Notes under the pieces: generated by a model | What the model saw: the letters and a program-made list of their open reading frames with translations, nothing else | What the model was told of the DNA's origin: nothing | Databases searched by the model: none | Translations under genes and position numbers: made by a program | Assembly (NCBI GenBank): GCA_041662485.1 | Contig: JBAZSJ010000014.1 | Coordinates: 1 to 64,000, forward strand | From: Rariglobus sp041662485 | GTDB taxonomy: Bacteria; Verrucomicrobiota; Verrucomicrobiia; Opitutales; Opitutaceae | Direction: 5' to 3' | Length of the DNA: 64,000 nt | In this document: positions 16,940 through 26,856 of the stretch, in pieces | Position numbering within the stretch: the stretch's first letter is position 1 | Layout: every line of letters begins with the position of its first letter

Positions 16940-18706
16940 ATGAATACACCGCTTGATTGTGAGCATCTCATCGGAGCGCTGTTGCCGCAACTGTGCAGCC
17001 TGTTTCCGCAGCAGGCGCTTGGTCCGTCTTGGGTCGGATCTCCGGACGAAGGGGGGCTGGTGTCGTTTGAGAAAGAGTTGCTGCCGGCTGGCCTGTCCGC
17101 CCTCGGAATCGGCGGCGGCCGGGCCGAGGGCCAGGGGACATACGAGTTTTGTTCGGCCTGTGCGCTGGCCTATATCCACACGCTCGACCGGTCTGGCGTT
17201 GCGCCGGAGCTGCGCGAGGAGCTCATCTGGCGGGCAAGGGCCGGTGTCGAGTTTTTGATCCGGGGCCAGCGTCCCGGCGGACTCGTGGATCTGATCAATA
17301 CCAACTATGATTCCACCCCGGACACCGCCTTTGTTGCGCAAGCGCTCTGTGCGGCGGTGCACGCGGGAAGCGTGCTTGGGACATCAGATCCTGCATGGGA
17401 GGCGTTTGTCGCCGCGGTCAGACGATTCATCGACCGGGCCTTGCCGGGCCTGCTGCTCTGCGATTTCCATACGCCGAACCATCGCTGGGTCATCGCCGGA
17501 TCGCTGGCTATCGCGCGATCCGTTTTCACGGGGCTGCCGGATGTGCTGCCGGCGATCGATCAGTTGCTGGCCGAAACGATCGATATCGACGAGGAGGGGG
17601 CATACTTGGAGCGGAGTATCGGCGTGTATGACGCGGTCTGTGCTCGGTCGCTCTATTTCATTGCTGAACATGCGGGACGGCCGGTTGGATCCGAGGCCGC
17701 CGATCGAAATCTGGCCTTCGACCTCAATCTTCTCAATGGGGACGGTGGCGCGGAAACGGGCCTCTCGCATCGCCAGGATCTCGGAACCAGGACCGTCCCA
17801 TTGGGACTTGGCGCTTGGTATCTCTATGCCGTGAAAAAGCATGGTCGGTCCGAATGGGCCGGGGTGGCGGAATTCCTTTGGCGTCAAACAATCGAGCCCA
17901 AGATATCGGATGCTTTGTGGATGCTTTATGTGCTGACGGTGGCGGGTGATCCGGTGCCGGCGGCGGCGGGCTGCCCATTGCCTGATATCATGAGGGCCTT
18001 TCCCAAGAATAAATTTTGGAGACTGCGGCGGGGCCCGCTGGCGGTTACCGTCTTCGGGGACAGTTCGCGCTTGCTACATCTAACCCACGGAATGGCCGAA
18101 TTGGTTTCCGTGAGGATCGATCACGCCTATTTTGGGGCGGGAACATTTTACGGCGACCGCATGGAAGTATCGGCGACAGGCGTTGGATTGCACAGTGATG
18201 GGCGACGGGTGCCGAGACGCCCCGGTTACGACATGCCGACCGGCCGGGCGGTGCCCCATCACCAGTTTTGGGAGAAGGCCGCCGAACGTGGCCTGCGCGA
18301 AGTGCCGCCGGCCGCGTGCAGCCTGGAGATCGAGGCGAAAACGGACGGGCTGGCGTTGCGGTTTACGAGCATGGAGGCCCTTGCGGGGGTGGCGGCTCAG
18401 ATCGCGCTGGATTTCACACCGGGAGGCGTCTGGGAGTCCGACGGGTGCGCATTCCGGCCGGAGAAGGGACAGGTGATTTTTCTGCGTGATGGCATGGCGC
18501 GCATGCGCTACGGGGCGGACGTGATCGAATTCGGGCCGGGCAGCGCTGAGGGACGCGAGTTTTGGCAAATGCGGGGGGCGGAGCCGGTGACGGGAGTGGT
18601 GCGCGTGTTGATCGCGTTGGAAACCCCCGTCGACCATGCGCTGACGTTGCGGGTGATGCGCGGGCTGCGGAGCGCGACCGGGCGCGGGGCCGCCAGAAAA
18701 CACTGA
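16940..18706 (+). CDS. Unrecognised 588-residue protein, possibly lyase/toroid-like
   Basis: The first 340 residues are mostly helical with repeated aromatic/Gly segments (TYEFCSACALAYIHTLDRS, YDSTPDTAFVAQALCAAVH, NHRWVIAGSLAIARS). The rest is beta-rich (WRLRRGPLAVTVFGDSSRLL, AYFGAGTFYGDRMEVS). This helical toroid plus beta-sandwich layout is that of heparinase II/III-like or alginate-lyase-like enzymes, but I see no decisive catalytic signature. No signal peptide. It sits in the glycan locus upstream of the GH130 gene and convergent with it, so a carbohydrate-active role is plausible. It does not resemble mannobiose 2-epimerase. Confidence 0.6.
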   Translation: MNTPLDCEHLIGALLPQLCSLFPQQALGPSWVGSPDEGGLVSFEKELLPAGLSALGIGGGRAEGQGTYEFCSACALAYIHTLDRSGVAPELREELIWRARAGVEFLIRGQRPGGLVDLINTNYDSTPDTAFVAQALCAAVHAGSVLGTSDPAWEAFVAAVRRFIDRALPGLLLCDFHTPNHRWVIAGSLAIARSVFTGLPDVLPAIDQLLAETIDIDEEGAYLERSIGVYDAVCARSLYFIAEHAGRPVGSEAADRNLAFDLNLLNGDGGAETGLSHRQDLGTRTVPLGLGAWYLYAVKKHGRSEWAGVAEFLWRQTIEPKISDALWMLYVLTVAGDPVPAAAGCPLPDIMRAFPKNKFWRLRRGPLAVTVFGDSSRLLHLTHGMAELVSVRIDHAYFGAGTFYGDRMEVSATGVGLHSDGRRVPRRPGYDMPTGRAVPHHQFWEKAAERGLREVPPAACSLEIEAKTDGLALRFTSMEALAGVAAQIALDFTPGGVWESDGCAFRPEKGQVIFLRDGMARMRYGADVIEFGPGSAEGREFWQMRGAEPVTGVVRVLIALETPVDHALTLRVMRGLRSATGRGAARKH

Positions 18707-18784
18707 GCCGAGAATGGGAGCTGGGGCGTAAAACGGCCGCCCTTGAGGAGCGGCCTTGAGGAAGAACGGAGATGAAGGGGAGTT

Positions 18785-20014
18785 TTACCCGAGGAGTTTT
18801 TTGTTGGCGCGGATGAGGGCGAGGCGTTGTTCGACGGCCTTGCGGGTCGTGAGCGCGTCCTCGGGCGTGTGGAGGCACCAGTCGACGAGACGGTCGACGC
18901 TGCTGCGGGCGACGTAGCAGCGGGTGTCGGAGCCGCCGTAGTAGATGAGGACGGTCTTGGCCTTGTCGGGGAGCTGGACCCAGCCGTTGGAGAACGTGAC
19001 GTTGGAGACGTCGCCGAAACCTTCGCCGCCGTAGGGGGCGAGGAAGTGGCCGCCGGGACGGGCGATGACCTTGGTCGGATCTTCGAGCGAGGTCATGAAC
19101 ATGTAGAGTACGTAGCGGAGGCCGGCGGCGCAGTTGCGCACGCCGTGGGCGAGGTGCAGCCAGCCCTTGTCGGTCTTGATGGGGGCCGGGCCCTGGCCGT
19201 TTTTGACTTCCTTGATCGTGTGGTAGGCGCGACCGTCGATGATTTTTTCAGGGCCGGTGACACCGGTGTTGATGTCCTTGCAGAGCGTCCAGCCGATGCC
19301 GCCGCCGGAGCCGACGTCGATGAATCCGTCCATGGGGCGGGTGTAGAGCGCGTATTGGCCGTCGACGAACTCGGAGTGGAGGACGACGTTGCGCTGCTGG
19401 GAGGCGGGAGTCTTGACGTTGGGCAGGCGTTCCCAGGTTTTGAAATCCTTGGTGCGGACGACGCCGGCGACGGCCACGGCGCTGGAGAGGTCGCCGGGCT
19501 TGGCGGACGGGTCTTTCGACTCGGCGCAGAACACGCCGTAGATGCAGCCGTCCTCGTGGAACGTGATGCGCATGTCGTAGACATTGGTCTCGCCGGGGAT
19601 TTCGGGCAGGTCGACGGGCTCGTCCCAGAAGCGCCAGTTGTCGACGCCGTTGGGCGACTCGGCGATGGCGAAGATGCTCTTGCGGTCGTAGCCCTCGAAA
19701 CGGACGACCATGTGAACCTTGTTTTTCCAGAGGAAGGCGCCGGGGTTGAGCGTGGCGTTGACGCCGAGCCGCTCCATGAGGAACGGGTTGGTCTTCGGGT
19801 TGAGATCGAAGCGCCACTCGATGGGAGCGTGGCGGTAGGTGATGGCGGGAAACTGGAAGCGGTCGAAGACGCCGTTGTCCCAATTGGCGTCAACGGGGTT
19901 CTTTTGTTTCAGGAACTTCTCGTGGGCGGCGCGGAGTTTTTTGAGGCGGGCCGTCCAGGCGACGGGAGCGGCGGGGCGTTTGGATTTAGGGGCGGGTTTA
20001 CGGGAGGTAGCCAT
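18785..20014 (-). CDS. GH130 4-O-beta-mannosyl-glucose phosphorylase
   Basis: 409 residues. GH130 enzymes split beta-mannosides with phosphate, giving mannose 1-phosphate. The catalytic region VVRFEGYDRKSIFAIAES carries the general acid D110. Further GH130 features are NPGAFLWKNKVHMV, RPMDGFIDVGSGGGIGW and EGFGDVSNVTF. The long N-terminal helix and the PMDGFID motif fit subfamily 1 (mannosyl-glucose phosphorylase), which acts after mannobiose 2-epimerase in mannan breakdown. No signal peptide, so cytosolic. It is divergent from a regulator gene with a palindrome between them. No epimerase gene was found in the window. Confidence 0.9.
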   Translation of the reverse strand: MATSRKPAPKSKRPAAPVAWTARLKKLRAAHEKFLKQKNPVDANWDNGVFDRFQFPAITYRHAPIEWRFDLNPKTNPFLMERLGVNATLNPGAFLWKNKVHMVVRFEGYDRKSIFAIAESPNGVDNWRFWDEPVDLPEIPGETNVYDMRITFHEDGCIYGVFCAESKDPSAKPGDLSSAVAVAGVVRTKDFKTWERLPNVKTPASQQRNVVLHSEFVDGQYALYTRPMDGFIDVGSGGGIGWTLCKDINTGVTGPEKIIDGRAYHTIKEVKNGQGPAPIKTDKGWLHLAHGVRNCAAGLRYVLYMFMTSLEDPTKVIARPGGHFLAPYGGEGFGDVSNVTFSNGWVQLPDKAKTVLIYYGGSDTRCYVARSSVDRLVDWCLHTPEDALTTRKAVEQRLALIRANKKLLG

Positions 20015-20073
20015 GGGAATGCAGGGGATGAAGCCGTGGATTATGCCCGAATGCGGCAGGTTAGTCGTTGTTG

Positions 20074-20099
20074 GAAATGATAAAAAACATCATATTTTC
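20074..20099. promoter_or_regulatory. Imperfect palindrome, candidate operator
   Basis: GAAATGATAA..ATCATATTTTC lies in the 90-bp gap between GH130 and the regulator, ending 5 bp before the regulator's ATG. The half-site AAATGATAAA resembles AAACGATAAA in front of the paralogous regulator at 7919, and the distance to the start codon is the same. Confidence 0.55.
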
Positions 20100-20104
20100 G
20101 CCAC

Positions 20105-21268
20105 ATGACCAAACGCAGCAGGCAGCCGGCACCTCCGTTCCGCGTGCAGATCGTGATCAATCCGGATCAGGAGTATTTCCGTGAGGTGGTGCTGGGGGTG
20201 AGGCACTACGGATTCGAGACGGGGAGGCTGGTGTTTGCCGACCGGTGGCTGGCGCATGAACTGGCCGACCTGCCGCGGGTGGTGAAGCGGGACGGCGTGC
20301 AGGGAATCGTGGCGGCGGCGCATACCGTCGCGATGGAGTCGGCGATGATGAAGGCCGGCGTGCCCGTGGTGAACGTGTCGAATTCGATGAGGGTGCCGCG
20401 CCTTCCCGTGGTGACGCAGGACGACGTGGCGGTGGGAAAGCTTGCGGCGGAGCATCTGAGGAACTGCGGCTGCAGGAGCTTCGGTTTCTGGGGACAGGCG
20501 GGGGCGAGCTATGCGGAGCAGCGCTGGCAGGGGTTTGGTTCGGCGCTGGGGGAGAATGCGCCGGTCAGGCGCGCGGTTTCGAGGACGGGCGAAGCTCCCG
20601 GGCGGACTTTTGCGCGGATGAGGGAATGGCTCAAGGGGCTGGAGCGGCCCGCCGGAGTGTTTACGACGCTGGACAGTTATGCGCTGACCATGCAACGGGC
20701 GGCGCGGGAGTCAGGCTGGCGGGTGCCGGAAGATCTGGCGGTGCTGGGGGCGGGAGACGACGATTTTTTGGTGCAGTTTGAACAGGTGCCGCTGTCGAGC
20801 ATCCGGCTTCCCTCGTTGAAAATTGGGTATGCGGCCGGAGTGCTGCTGGATCGACTGATCGCGACGGGCGCGAAAACGGCGGAGTCGGTTCAGCTGCCGG
20901 CGGGGGAGATCGTGTCGCGGCGCTCGACCGACGTGATCTACTCGGAGGACGAGGCGGTGGCGCGGGCGGTGCGGTTCATCCGCGAGCATGCGACGGCCAA
21001 TCCGTATGTGGGCGACGTGGTGAAGGTGGCGGGAATTTCGCGCACGGCTTTGCAAACCAGATTTCGCGCGGTGCTGGGGCGCTCGCCGTTGCAGGAGATT
21101 TTGCGGGTAAGGGTGGCGCGGGCGCAGGCCTTGCTCACGGAAACCACCCTGCCCATGACGACGGTGGCTGAGCGGTGCGGATTTCCGGACTCGCAGCGGT
21201 TTTGCATGCTTTTCCGTCGCGTCGCCGGGGTCACTCCCACCGGCTATCGGTGGCAGTTCAGGCAATAA
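20105..21268 (+). CDS. XylR-type regulator, paralogue of the 7919 gene
   Basis: 387 residues, with the same architecture and much of the same sequence as the 7919 regulator. Shared features include the start PPFRV, EYFREVVLGVRHYGFETGRL, VVNVSNSMRVPRLPVVTQDD, VLGAGDDDF and the AraC domain (NPYVGDVVKVAGISRTALQ, AERCGFPDSQRFCMLFRRV). It has a periplasmic-binding effector domain without a LacI HTH, then a C-terminal AraC HTH pair. Divergent from GH130, which it probably controls. Two such paralogues in one locus suggest sensing of two different oligosaccharides. Confidence 0.88.
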   Translation: MTKRSRQPAPPFRVQIVINPDQEYFREVVLGVRHYGFETGRLVFADRWLAHELADLPRVVKRDGVQGIVAAAHTVAMESAMMKAGVPVVNVSNSMRVPRLPVVTQDDVAVGKLAAEHLRNCGCRSFGFWGQAGASYAEQRWQGFGSALGENAPVRRAVSRTGEAPGRTFARMREWLKGLERPAGVFTTLDSYALTMQRAARESGWRVPEDLAVLGAGDDDFLVQFEQVPLSSIRLPSLKIGYAAGVLLDRLIATGAKTAESVQLPAGEIVSRRSTDVIYSEDEAVARAVRFIREHATANPYVGDVVKVAGISRTALQTRFRAVLGRSPLQEILRVRVARAQALLTETTLPMTTVAERCGFPDSQRFCMLFRRVAGVTPTGYRWQFRQ

Positions 21269-21351
21269 GAGTGGAACGTGGCCTTTGGGTTGGCTCCGTT
21301 CCGTGAACACGCTTTACCTTGGCCGCGCTCCTTCAACGCTACCGCTTTCCC

Positions 21352-22482
<1,131 letters not shown>

Positions 22483-22528
22483 AGATCCTCGGGGCTTGCC
22501 ACGAGGCATTTGACCAAGCCGGCTCAAC

Positions 22529-22576
22529 TGTAGCCGGGGTCGCTGACCCCGGACCGGCCTCAACGAGGCCGGCTAC
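22529..22576. repeat. REP-like repeat, family B
   Basis: TGTAGCCGGGGTCGCTGACC followed by CCGG, then ACCGGCCTCAACGAGGCCGG and CTACA. Each half is a hairpin. The first half matches the repeat inside pheT (35066-35131) base for base over 24 nt. Confidence 0.75.
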
Positions 22577-22621
22577 ATCCAAGCCGACGCAAGCTTCGAA
22601 GTATTGGACCCAAGAGAATAA

Positions 22622-22652
22622 AAAGCCGGCCTCCGTTACGGAAGGCCGGCTT
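22622..22652 (-). terminator. Intrinsic terminator of the Gfo/Idh gene
   Basis: 10-bp stem AAGCCGGCCT/AGGCCGGCTT around CCGTTACGGA. Read on the minus strand it is followed by a T-rich run (GGCTTTTTATTC), directly downstream of the 22687 stop codon. Confidence 0.7.
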
Positions 22653-22686
22653 GGCAGGGCGTGAGACGATTGTCTCCGCGATTCGT

Positions 22687-23754
22687 TCAGACTTTGACGG
22701 GTGCTCCCTTGGCGTCGGAGGCGATGACGGCATCGAGAACCTTCTGCACCTCGGCCCCGCGGGCGAAGTCGGGTTGGTCCTGTTTGCCGGTGCGGATGCT
22801 CTTGATGAAGCGCGCGTAGTTGTTGGGCGTGGGCTTGCAGGCGACTTCCTTCCACTGGGCCTTGTCGAGATCGGCGCCGACGCTGATCTTGTAGCTGTTG
22901 GTGGAACGCTCCGAGTCGATCTCGACGGACCCCTTGGAGCCCGAGATTTTGAGGAAGAGCCGGTTGGCGTGTCCGCCGGACCAGCGCGTGGTGTGGATGG
23001 TTCCGAGCGCGCCGTTGGCGAACTCGACGGTCATCACGGCGGAGTCGTTGGCATCGAGGACGTATTCGCCGACGCGGTTGCCCTTGGCCTTGTCGAAGGC
23101 CTTGAGCTTGCCGTAAACGGACTTGATCGGGCCGGCGGGGAAGGTCGCGAAATCGACGATGTGCACGCCGACGTCACCGAGCACGCCGCGGCTGCCGTGT
23201 TTGGTGGAGAGGCGCCAGAGCCAGGCGGACGTGGTGCGCCAGTCGCCCCAGACCTTGCTGGGGAGCCAGGATTGCAGGTAGCTGGCCTCGACGTGACGGA
23301 CGTCGCCGATCTTGCCCGAGGCGATCACGGCCTGGACGGCCTGGATGGCGGGCCAGTCGCGGTAGGACAGGTTCACCATGTTGATGACGCCGGCCTTCTT
23401 GGCGGCGACGACCATCTTCATCGCGTCCGCGTGGTTTAGCGCGAGGGGCTTTTCACAGAGGACGTGCTTGCCGGCCTTGAGGCACTGGATGGATTGCGCA
23501 GCGTGGAAACCGTCGGGTGTGACGATCGAAACGGCGTCGAATTCGTTCCAGGCGAGAAGCTCGTCAACGGAGTTGAAGATATTCGGGATGCCGTGGTCGG
23601 CGGAGAATTTCTCGACGCGTTCGCGGCTGACATCGACGGCGGCGACGAGTTTGCAGCCCTTGATGTCCTTGTAACGTTTGGCGTGGCTGTTGGCCATGCC
23701 GCCGGTGCCGATGATGGCGACGCGGACGACGGCGATTTTTTTAGGGGAGGGCAT
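22687..23754 (-). CDS. Gfo/Idh/MocA-family oxidoreductase
   Basis: 355 residues from the ATG at 23754. The NAD(P)-binding motif GTGGMANSHAKRY is near the N-terminus (VRVAIIGTGG), the family EKP motif is present as CEKPLALNHADAMKM, and the substrate domain has GDVGVHIVDFATFP. Such enzymes oxidise or isomerise sugars, inositols or sugar acids; the substrate here cannot be read. It is 4 bp downstream of the ThuA-like gene, a pairing frequently seen in Verrucomicrobia and Planctomycetes. Probably cytosolic. Confidence 0.9.
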   Translation of the reverse strand: MPSPKKIAVVRVAIIGTGGMANSHAKRYKDIKGCKLVAAVDVSRERVEKFSADHGIPNIFNSVDELLAWNEFDAVSIVTPDGFHAAQSIQCLKAGKHVLCEKPLALNHADAMKMVVAAKKAGVINMVNLSYRDWPAIQAVQAVIASGKIGDVRHVEASYLQSWLPSKVWGDWRTTSAWLWRLSTKHGSRGVLGDVGVHIVDFATFPAGPIKSVYGKLKAFDKAKGNRVGEYVLDANDSAVMTVEFANGALGTIHTTRWSGGHANRLFLKISGSKGSVEIDSERSTNSYKISVGADLDKAQWKEVACKPTPNNYARFIKSIRTGKQDQPDFARGAEVQKVLDAVIASDAKGAPVKV

Positions 23755-23758
23755 GGGA

Positions 23759-24529
23759 TTATTTGTGACCGACGGTGGGACGCGCGGCGGCTTCGGCGTC
23801 GACGGGGAGGGGTTCGAGGGGCTTGGCGTTCGGGCAAACGTCGGGGATTCGGACGGTGGCGCGGGCCCAACGGACGGCATTGGTGATGACCTGCTGCACC
23901 TGCTTGTGGTGGTAGGTCGGGTAGGTCTCGTGGCCGGGGCGGAAGTAGAAGATGCGGCCGTTGCCGCGCTGCCAGGTGGCGCCGCTGCGGAAGATTTCGC
24001 CGCCGGTGAACCACGAGATAAAGATCAGCTGGTCGGGCTCGGGAATGCCGAAGGGCTCGCCATACATCTCCTCCTGCGGGATCTCGAAATAGTCGCCGAT
24101 GCCCTGCGTGATGGGGTGGGCGGGGTTGATGTTCCAGAGGCGTTCCTTGTCGGTGGCCTCGCGCCACTTGAGGGAGCAGGTTGTGCCGAGGAGGGCCTTG
24201 AAGATCTTCGCGTAGTGGGCGGAGTGGAGGGCGATGAGGCCCATGCCCTCGAGCACGCGGGTTTTCACCTTGGCGACGATGGCGTCCTGCACGTCGCCGT
24301 GCGCCATGTGGCCCCACCAGATGAGGACGTCGGTGTCCGCGAGGACGGCGTCGGTCAGGCCGTGTTCGGGCTGGTCGAGCCATGCGGTGCGCACGGTGAA
24401 GTCGGCGTTGGTGCGCAGGAAGCCGGCGATGGTCTCGTGCATGCCCTGCGGATAGAGGGCGGCGACTTTGGGATTCTTTTTCTCGTGGCGAAATTCGCCC
24501 CAGACGGTGACGCGGATGGATTGGCTCAT
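23759..24529 (-). CDS. ThuA-like domain protein
   Basis: 256 residues from the ATG at 24529. ThuA-like proteins have a class I glutamine-amidotransferase-like fold and occur with sugar dehydrogenases. Visible family features are RVTVWGEFRHEKKN at the start, DVLIWWGHMAHGDV, LIALHSAHYAKIF and GRIFYFRPGHETYPTYH. No signal peptide. It forms an operon with the Gfo/Idh gene (4-bp gap) and is divergent from an AraC regulator. A role in sugar or glycoside turnover is likely; the exact reaction is unknown. Confidence 0.88.
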   Translation of the reverse strand: MSQSIRVTVWGEFRHEKKNPKVAALYPQGMHETIAGFLRTNADFTVRTAWLDQPEHGLTDAVLADTDVLIWWGHMAHGDVQDAIVAKVKTRVLEGMGLIALHSAHYAKIFKALLGTTCSLKWREATDKERLWNINPAHPITQGIGDYFEIPQEEMYGEPFGIPEPDQLIFISWFTGGEIFRSGATWQRGNGRIFYFRPGHETYPTYHHKQVQQVITNAVRWARATVRIPDVCPNAKPLEPLPVDAEAAARPTVGHK

Positions 24530-24677
24530 AACACTTTTACGATTTTGAGGGGTTGGACAGGATGCGGATGCGCAGGGTGCGCCTCGCAGGTAAACGAGGC
24601 CGATGAAGGGGTGTGGCGGCTGCTTATGCAATAATCCGAGATCGTATTTCGCCGAGATTTATAGCAAAAATCCGATC

Positions 24678-25556
24678 ATGACGGAGATTTCCGAGCAATT
24701 GGCGGCGTATGAGCGCGACCTGAAAATGGCGCTGGGGCGTTTGCGCGAAGGGAGGGCGCGTATCCGTGTGCCGCGATCGGTGGAACTGCATCGGAAACGT
24801 CCCCGCTCGCACTTTCATCCGACGCCGGAGTTTTTTGTGCAGACGGGCGGAGCGTCGACGTTCGAGTGTCCGGGGGATCAATTTACGCTGGGAACGGGCG
24901 ATGTGGCGTTGATCCCGCGAGGCGTTCCGCATGCGGAGACGCCGATCGATCGGCGGACGCCCTACGGCATCATGGTGTGCATGTATTGGGGGGAGGGGTT
25001 CACGTTGCATCGCGGTCGGGCGACGGTTGAACGGGAAATCCAAGGGTGGGGAACGGAGCGGCTGGCGAGCCCGCGGGGACGCGCGGCGTTTCGTTATCTG
25101 GATGACGTGGCGGAGGCGGACAAAGTGCCGGCGGAGCACCGCTCCCGTTATGTGACGGGATTGGTCGAGGCGTTTCTGGTGACGGTGTTGAGCGAGCTGC
25201 ACCGGCCGGCGGTGGTGAGCGATGCGCGTTCTCCGCAAGTGAGGGAGGCCGAGAAACTGGCCAGAACGATGCTCGCGGAGCCCGAGTTGTCGGTGCGCGG
25301 GCTGGCGGCGTCGGTGGGGTGCGCGACGGACACGTTGTCGCGGCAGTTTCACCGCGAGCGCGGAGTGACGTTGACGACCTGGATCGCCCGAGAGCGGGTG
25401 GCTCTCGCGAAGGATCTGCTGGTTGATCCGCGTTACAACGTGGCCGAGGTGGGATGGGCGTGCGGGTTCAGCACGGCGTCGTATTTTATCAGGGTGTTTC
25501 GCGCGCATACGGGCGTGACGCCGAGGGCGTGGAGGCAGGCGCAAAAACAAGTTTAA
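24678..25556 (+). CDS. AraC-family regulator with cupin N-terminus
   Basis: 292 residues from the ATG at 24678. The N-terminal half has cupin-like strands (RSHFHPTPEFFVQTGG, GDVALIPRGVPHAE). The C-terminal half has the AraC double HTH (LSVRGLAASVGCATDTLSRQF, NVAEVGWACGFSTASYFIRV, F-R, HTGVTPRAWR). It is divergent from the ThuA-Gfo/Idh operon with about 150 bp between, so it probably activates that operon in response to a small sugar. No good palindrome was seen in the gap. Confidence 0.88.
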   Translation: MTEISEQLAAYERDLKMALGRLREGRARIRVPRSVELHRKRPRSHFHPTPEFFVQTGGASTFECPGDQFTLGTGDVALIPRGVPHAETPIDRRTPYGIMVCMYWGEGFTLHRGRATVEREIQGWGTERLASPRGRAAFRYLDDVAEADKVPAEHRSRYVTGLVEAFLVTVLSELHRPAVVSDARSPQVREAEKLARTMLAEPELSVRGLAASVGCATDTLSRQFHRERGVTLTTWIARERVALAKDLLVDPRYNVAEVGWACGFSTASYFIRVFRAHTGVTPRAWRQAQKQV

Positions 25557-25591
25557 AGAAAACGCGGTCGGAAAATGTTTTCAGGAATTAC

Positions 25592-25642
25592 ATGGCCACT
25601 CCCGCCATTAACCCGTTGGACTGGGAAAAGTATTCTGCGTAA
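25592..25642 (+). CDS. Possible 16-residue leader peptide
   Basis: An ATG-to-TAA frame encodes MATPAINPLDWEKYSA, 27 bp before the Gfo/Idh gene at 25670. It could be a short translated leader, or the remnant N-terminus of a lost gene. No ribosome site is obvious. Weak support. Confidence 0.2.
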   Translation: MATPAINPLDWEKYSA

Positions 25643-25669
25643 CTGCGACTGCCGTTTTTTAAACCCCTC

Positions 25670-26845
25670 ATGAAAAAAGTCCGTCTTGGTATCATCGGTC
25701 TCGGGTCCATGGGCGCCGCCCATGCCCAGTGGATTCTTGCCGGGAAGACCCCGCGCATCGAACTCGCCGCGGTGGCGGACACGGATCCCGCCGTGCGCAA
25801 GCCGTTCGCCCACATCCGTTCGTTCGCCGACGGGAGCGATCTGATCAAATCCGGTTGCGTTGACGCCGTGCTGATCGCGACTCCGCACTACTCGCATACG
25901 ACGCTCGGCATCCAGACGCTCAAGGCGGGTTTGCATCTCCTCGTCGAGAAACCCATTTCGGTGCACAAGGCCGATTGCCTTCGCCTGATCGCCGCCGCCA
26001 AGGCCGCGCAACGCGGGGGAAAACGGGTCGTCTTTGCGGCGATGTTCAACCAGCGCACCAATCTCCACTACCGCAAGCTGCGCGAGCTGCTGCAAAGCGG
26101 TGAACTTGGCGAGGTCCAGCGCATCCAGTGGACCATCACCAACTGGTTTCGCGCGCAGTCCTATTATTCGTCCGGCGGCTGGCGGGCGACCTGGGCGGGC
26201 GAGGGCGGCGGCATGCTGCTGAACCAATGTCCGCACAACCTCGACATGTTCCAGTGGCTGTTCGGCATGCCGGATCGCGTCACGGCGTTCTGCGAGTTTG
26301 GCTGCTACCATGCCATCGAGGTCGAGGACAGCGTCACCGCCTACCTCGAATACAAGAACGGCCCGACGGCGACCTTCATCGCCGCGACCGGCGAGGCGCC
26401 GGGCACCAACCGACTGGAGATCGCCTGCGACCGCGGGCGCATCGTGCTCGAAAACGGAAAAATCGAATTTATCCGCACGGAGGTTCCGGTGGGCGAATTC
26501 TGCCGCACGTCGCCGGCCCGCTGGAGCATACCCGATGTCTGGAACGTGCAAATTCCGGTCGCAGGCGAGGGGACCCAGCACATCGGCATCCTTAATAATT
26601 TCGCGGACGCCGTCCTCGATGGCGCGGCGCTGATCGCGCCGGCGGAGGAGGGCATTCATTCCGTCGAGCTCGCGAACGCCATGCTGCTTTCCACGTTTGA
26701 CCGCAAGGCGATCGAGCTGCCGCTCAACGCGGCCCGTTACGAGAAGGCGCTGAAGAAAAAAATCGCGGACTCGAAATTCAAAAAACGCGTGGTGAAGGCC
26801 GCGCCCATGAAGCGTGATTTGGACAATTCTTTCGGCAAATTCTGA
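25670..26845 (+). CDS. Gfo/Idh/MocA-family oxidoreductase
   Basis: 391 residues with the nucleotide-binding motif GIIGLGSMGAAHAQW at the very N-terminus, VEKPISVHKADCLRL as the EKP motif, and GGGMLLNQCPHNLDMFQWLFG in the C-terminal domain with the catalytic-type His-Asp region. The lysine-rich C-terminus (KALKKKIADSKFKKRVVKAA) is longer than in most relatives. It is followed after 11 bp by another Gfo/Idh gene, forming a two-gene operon. Substrate unknown, probably a sugar or inositol derivative. Confidence 0.9.
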   Translation: MKKVRLGIIGLGSMGAAHAQWILAGKTPRIELAAVADTDPAVRKPFAHIRSFADGSDLIKSGCVDAVLIATPHYSHTTLGIQTLKAGLHLLVEKPISVHKADCLRLIAAAKAAQRGGKRVVFAAMFNQRTNLHYRKLRELLQSGELGEVQRIQWTITNWFRAQSYYSSGGWRATWAGEGGGMLLNQCPHNLDMFQWLFGMPDRVTAFCEFGCYHAIEVEDSVTAYLEYKNGPTATFIAATGEAPGTNRLEIACDRGRIVLENGKIEFIRTEVPVGEFCRTSPARWSIPDVWNVQIPVAGEGTQHIGILNNFADAVLDGAALIAPAEEGIHSVELANAMLLSTFDRKAIELPLNAARYEKALKKKIADSKFKKRVVKAAPMKRDLDNSFGKF

Positions 26846-26856
26846 CACTATCCTTT

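Noticed and set aside
16940..18706. Mannobiose 2-epimerase (AGE family)
   Set aside because: Longer than the family, lacks its catalytic His pattern and has a beta-rich second half.
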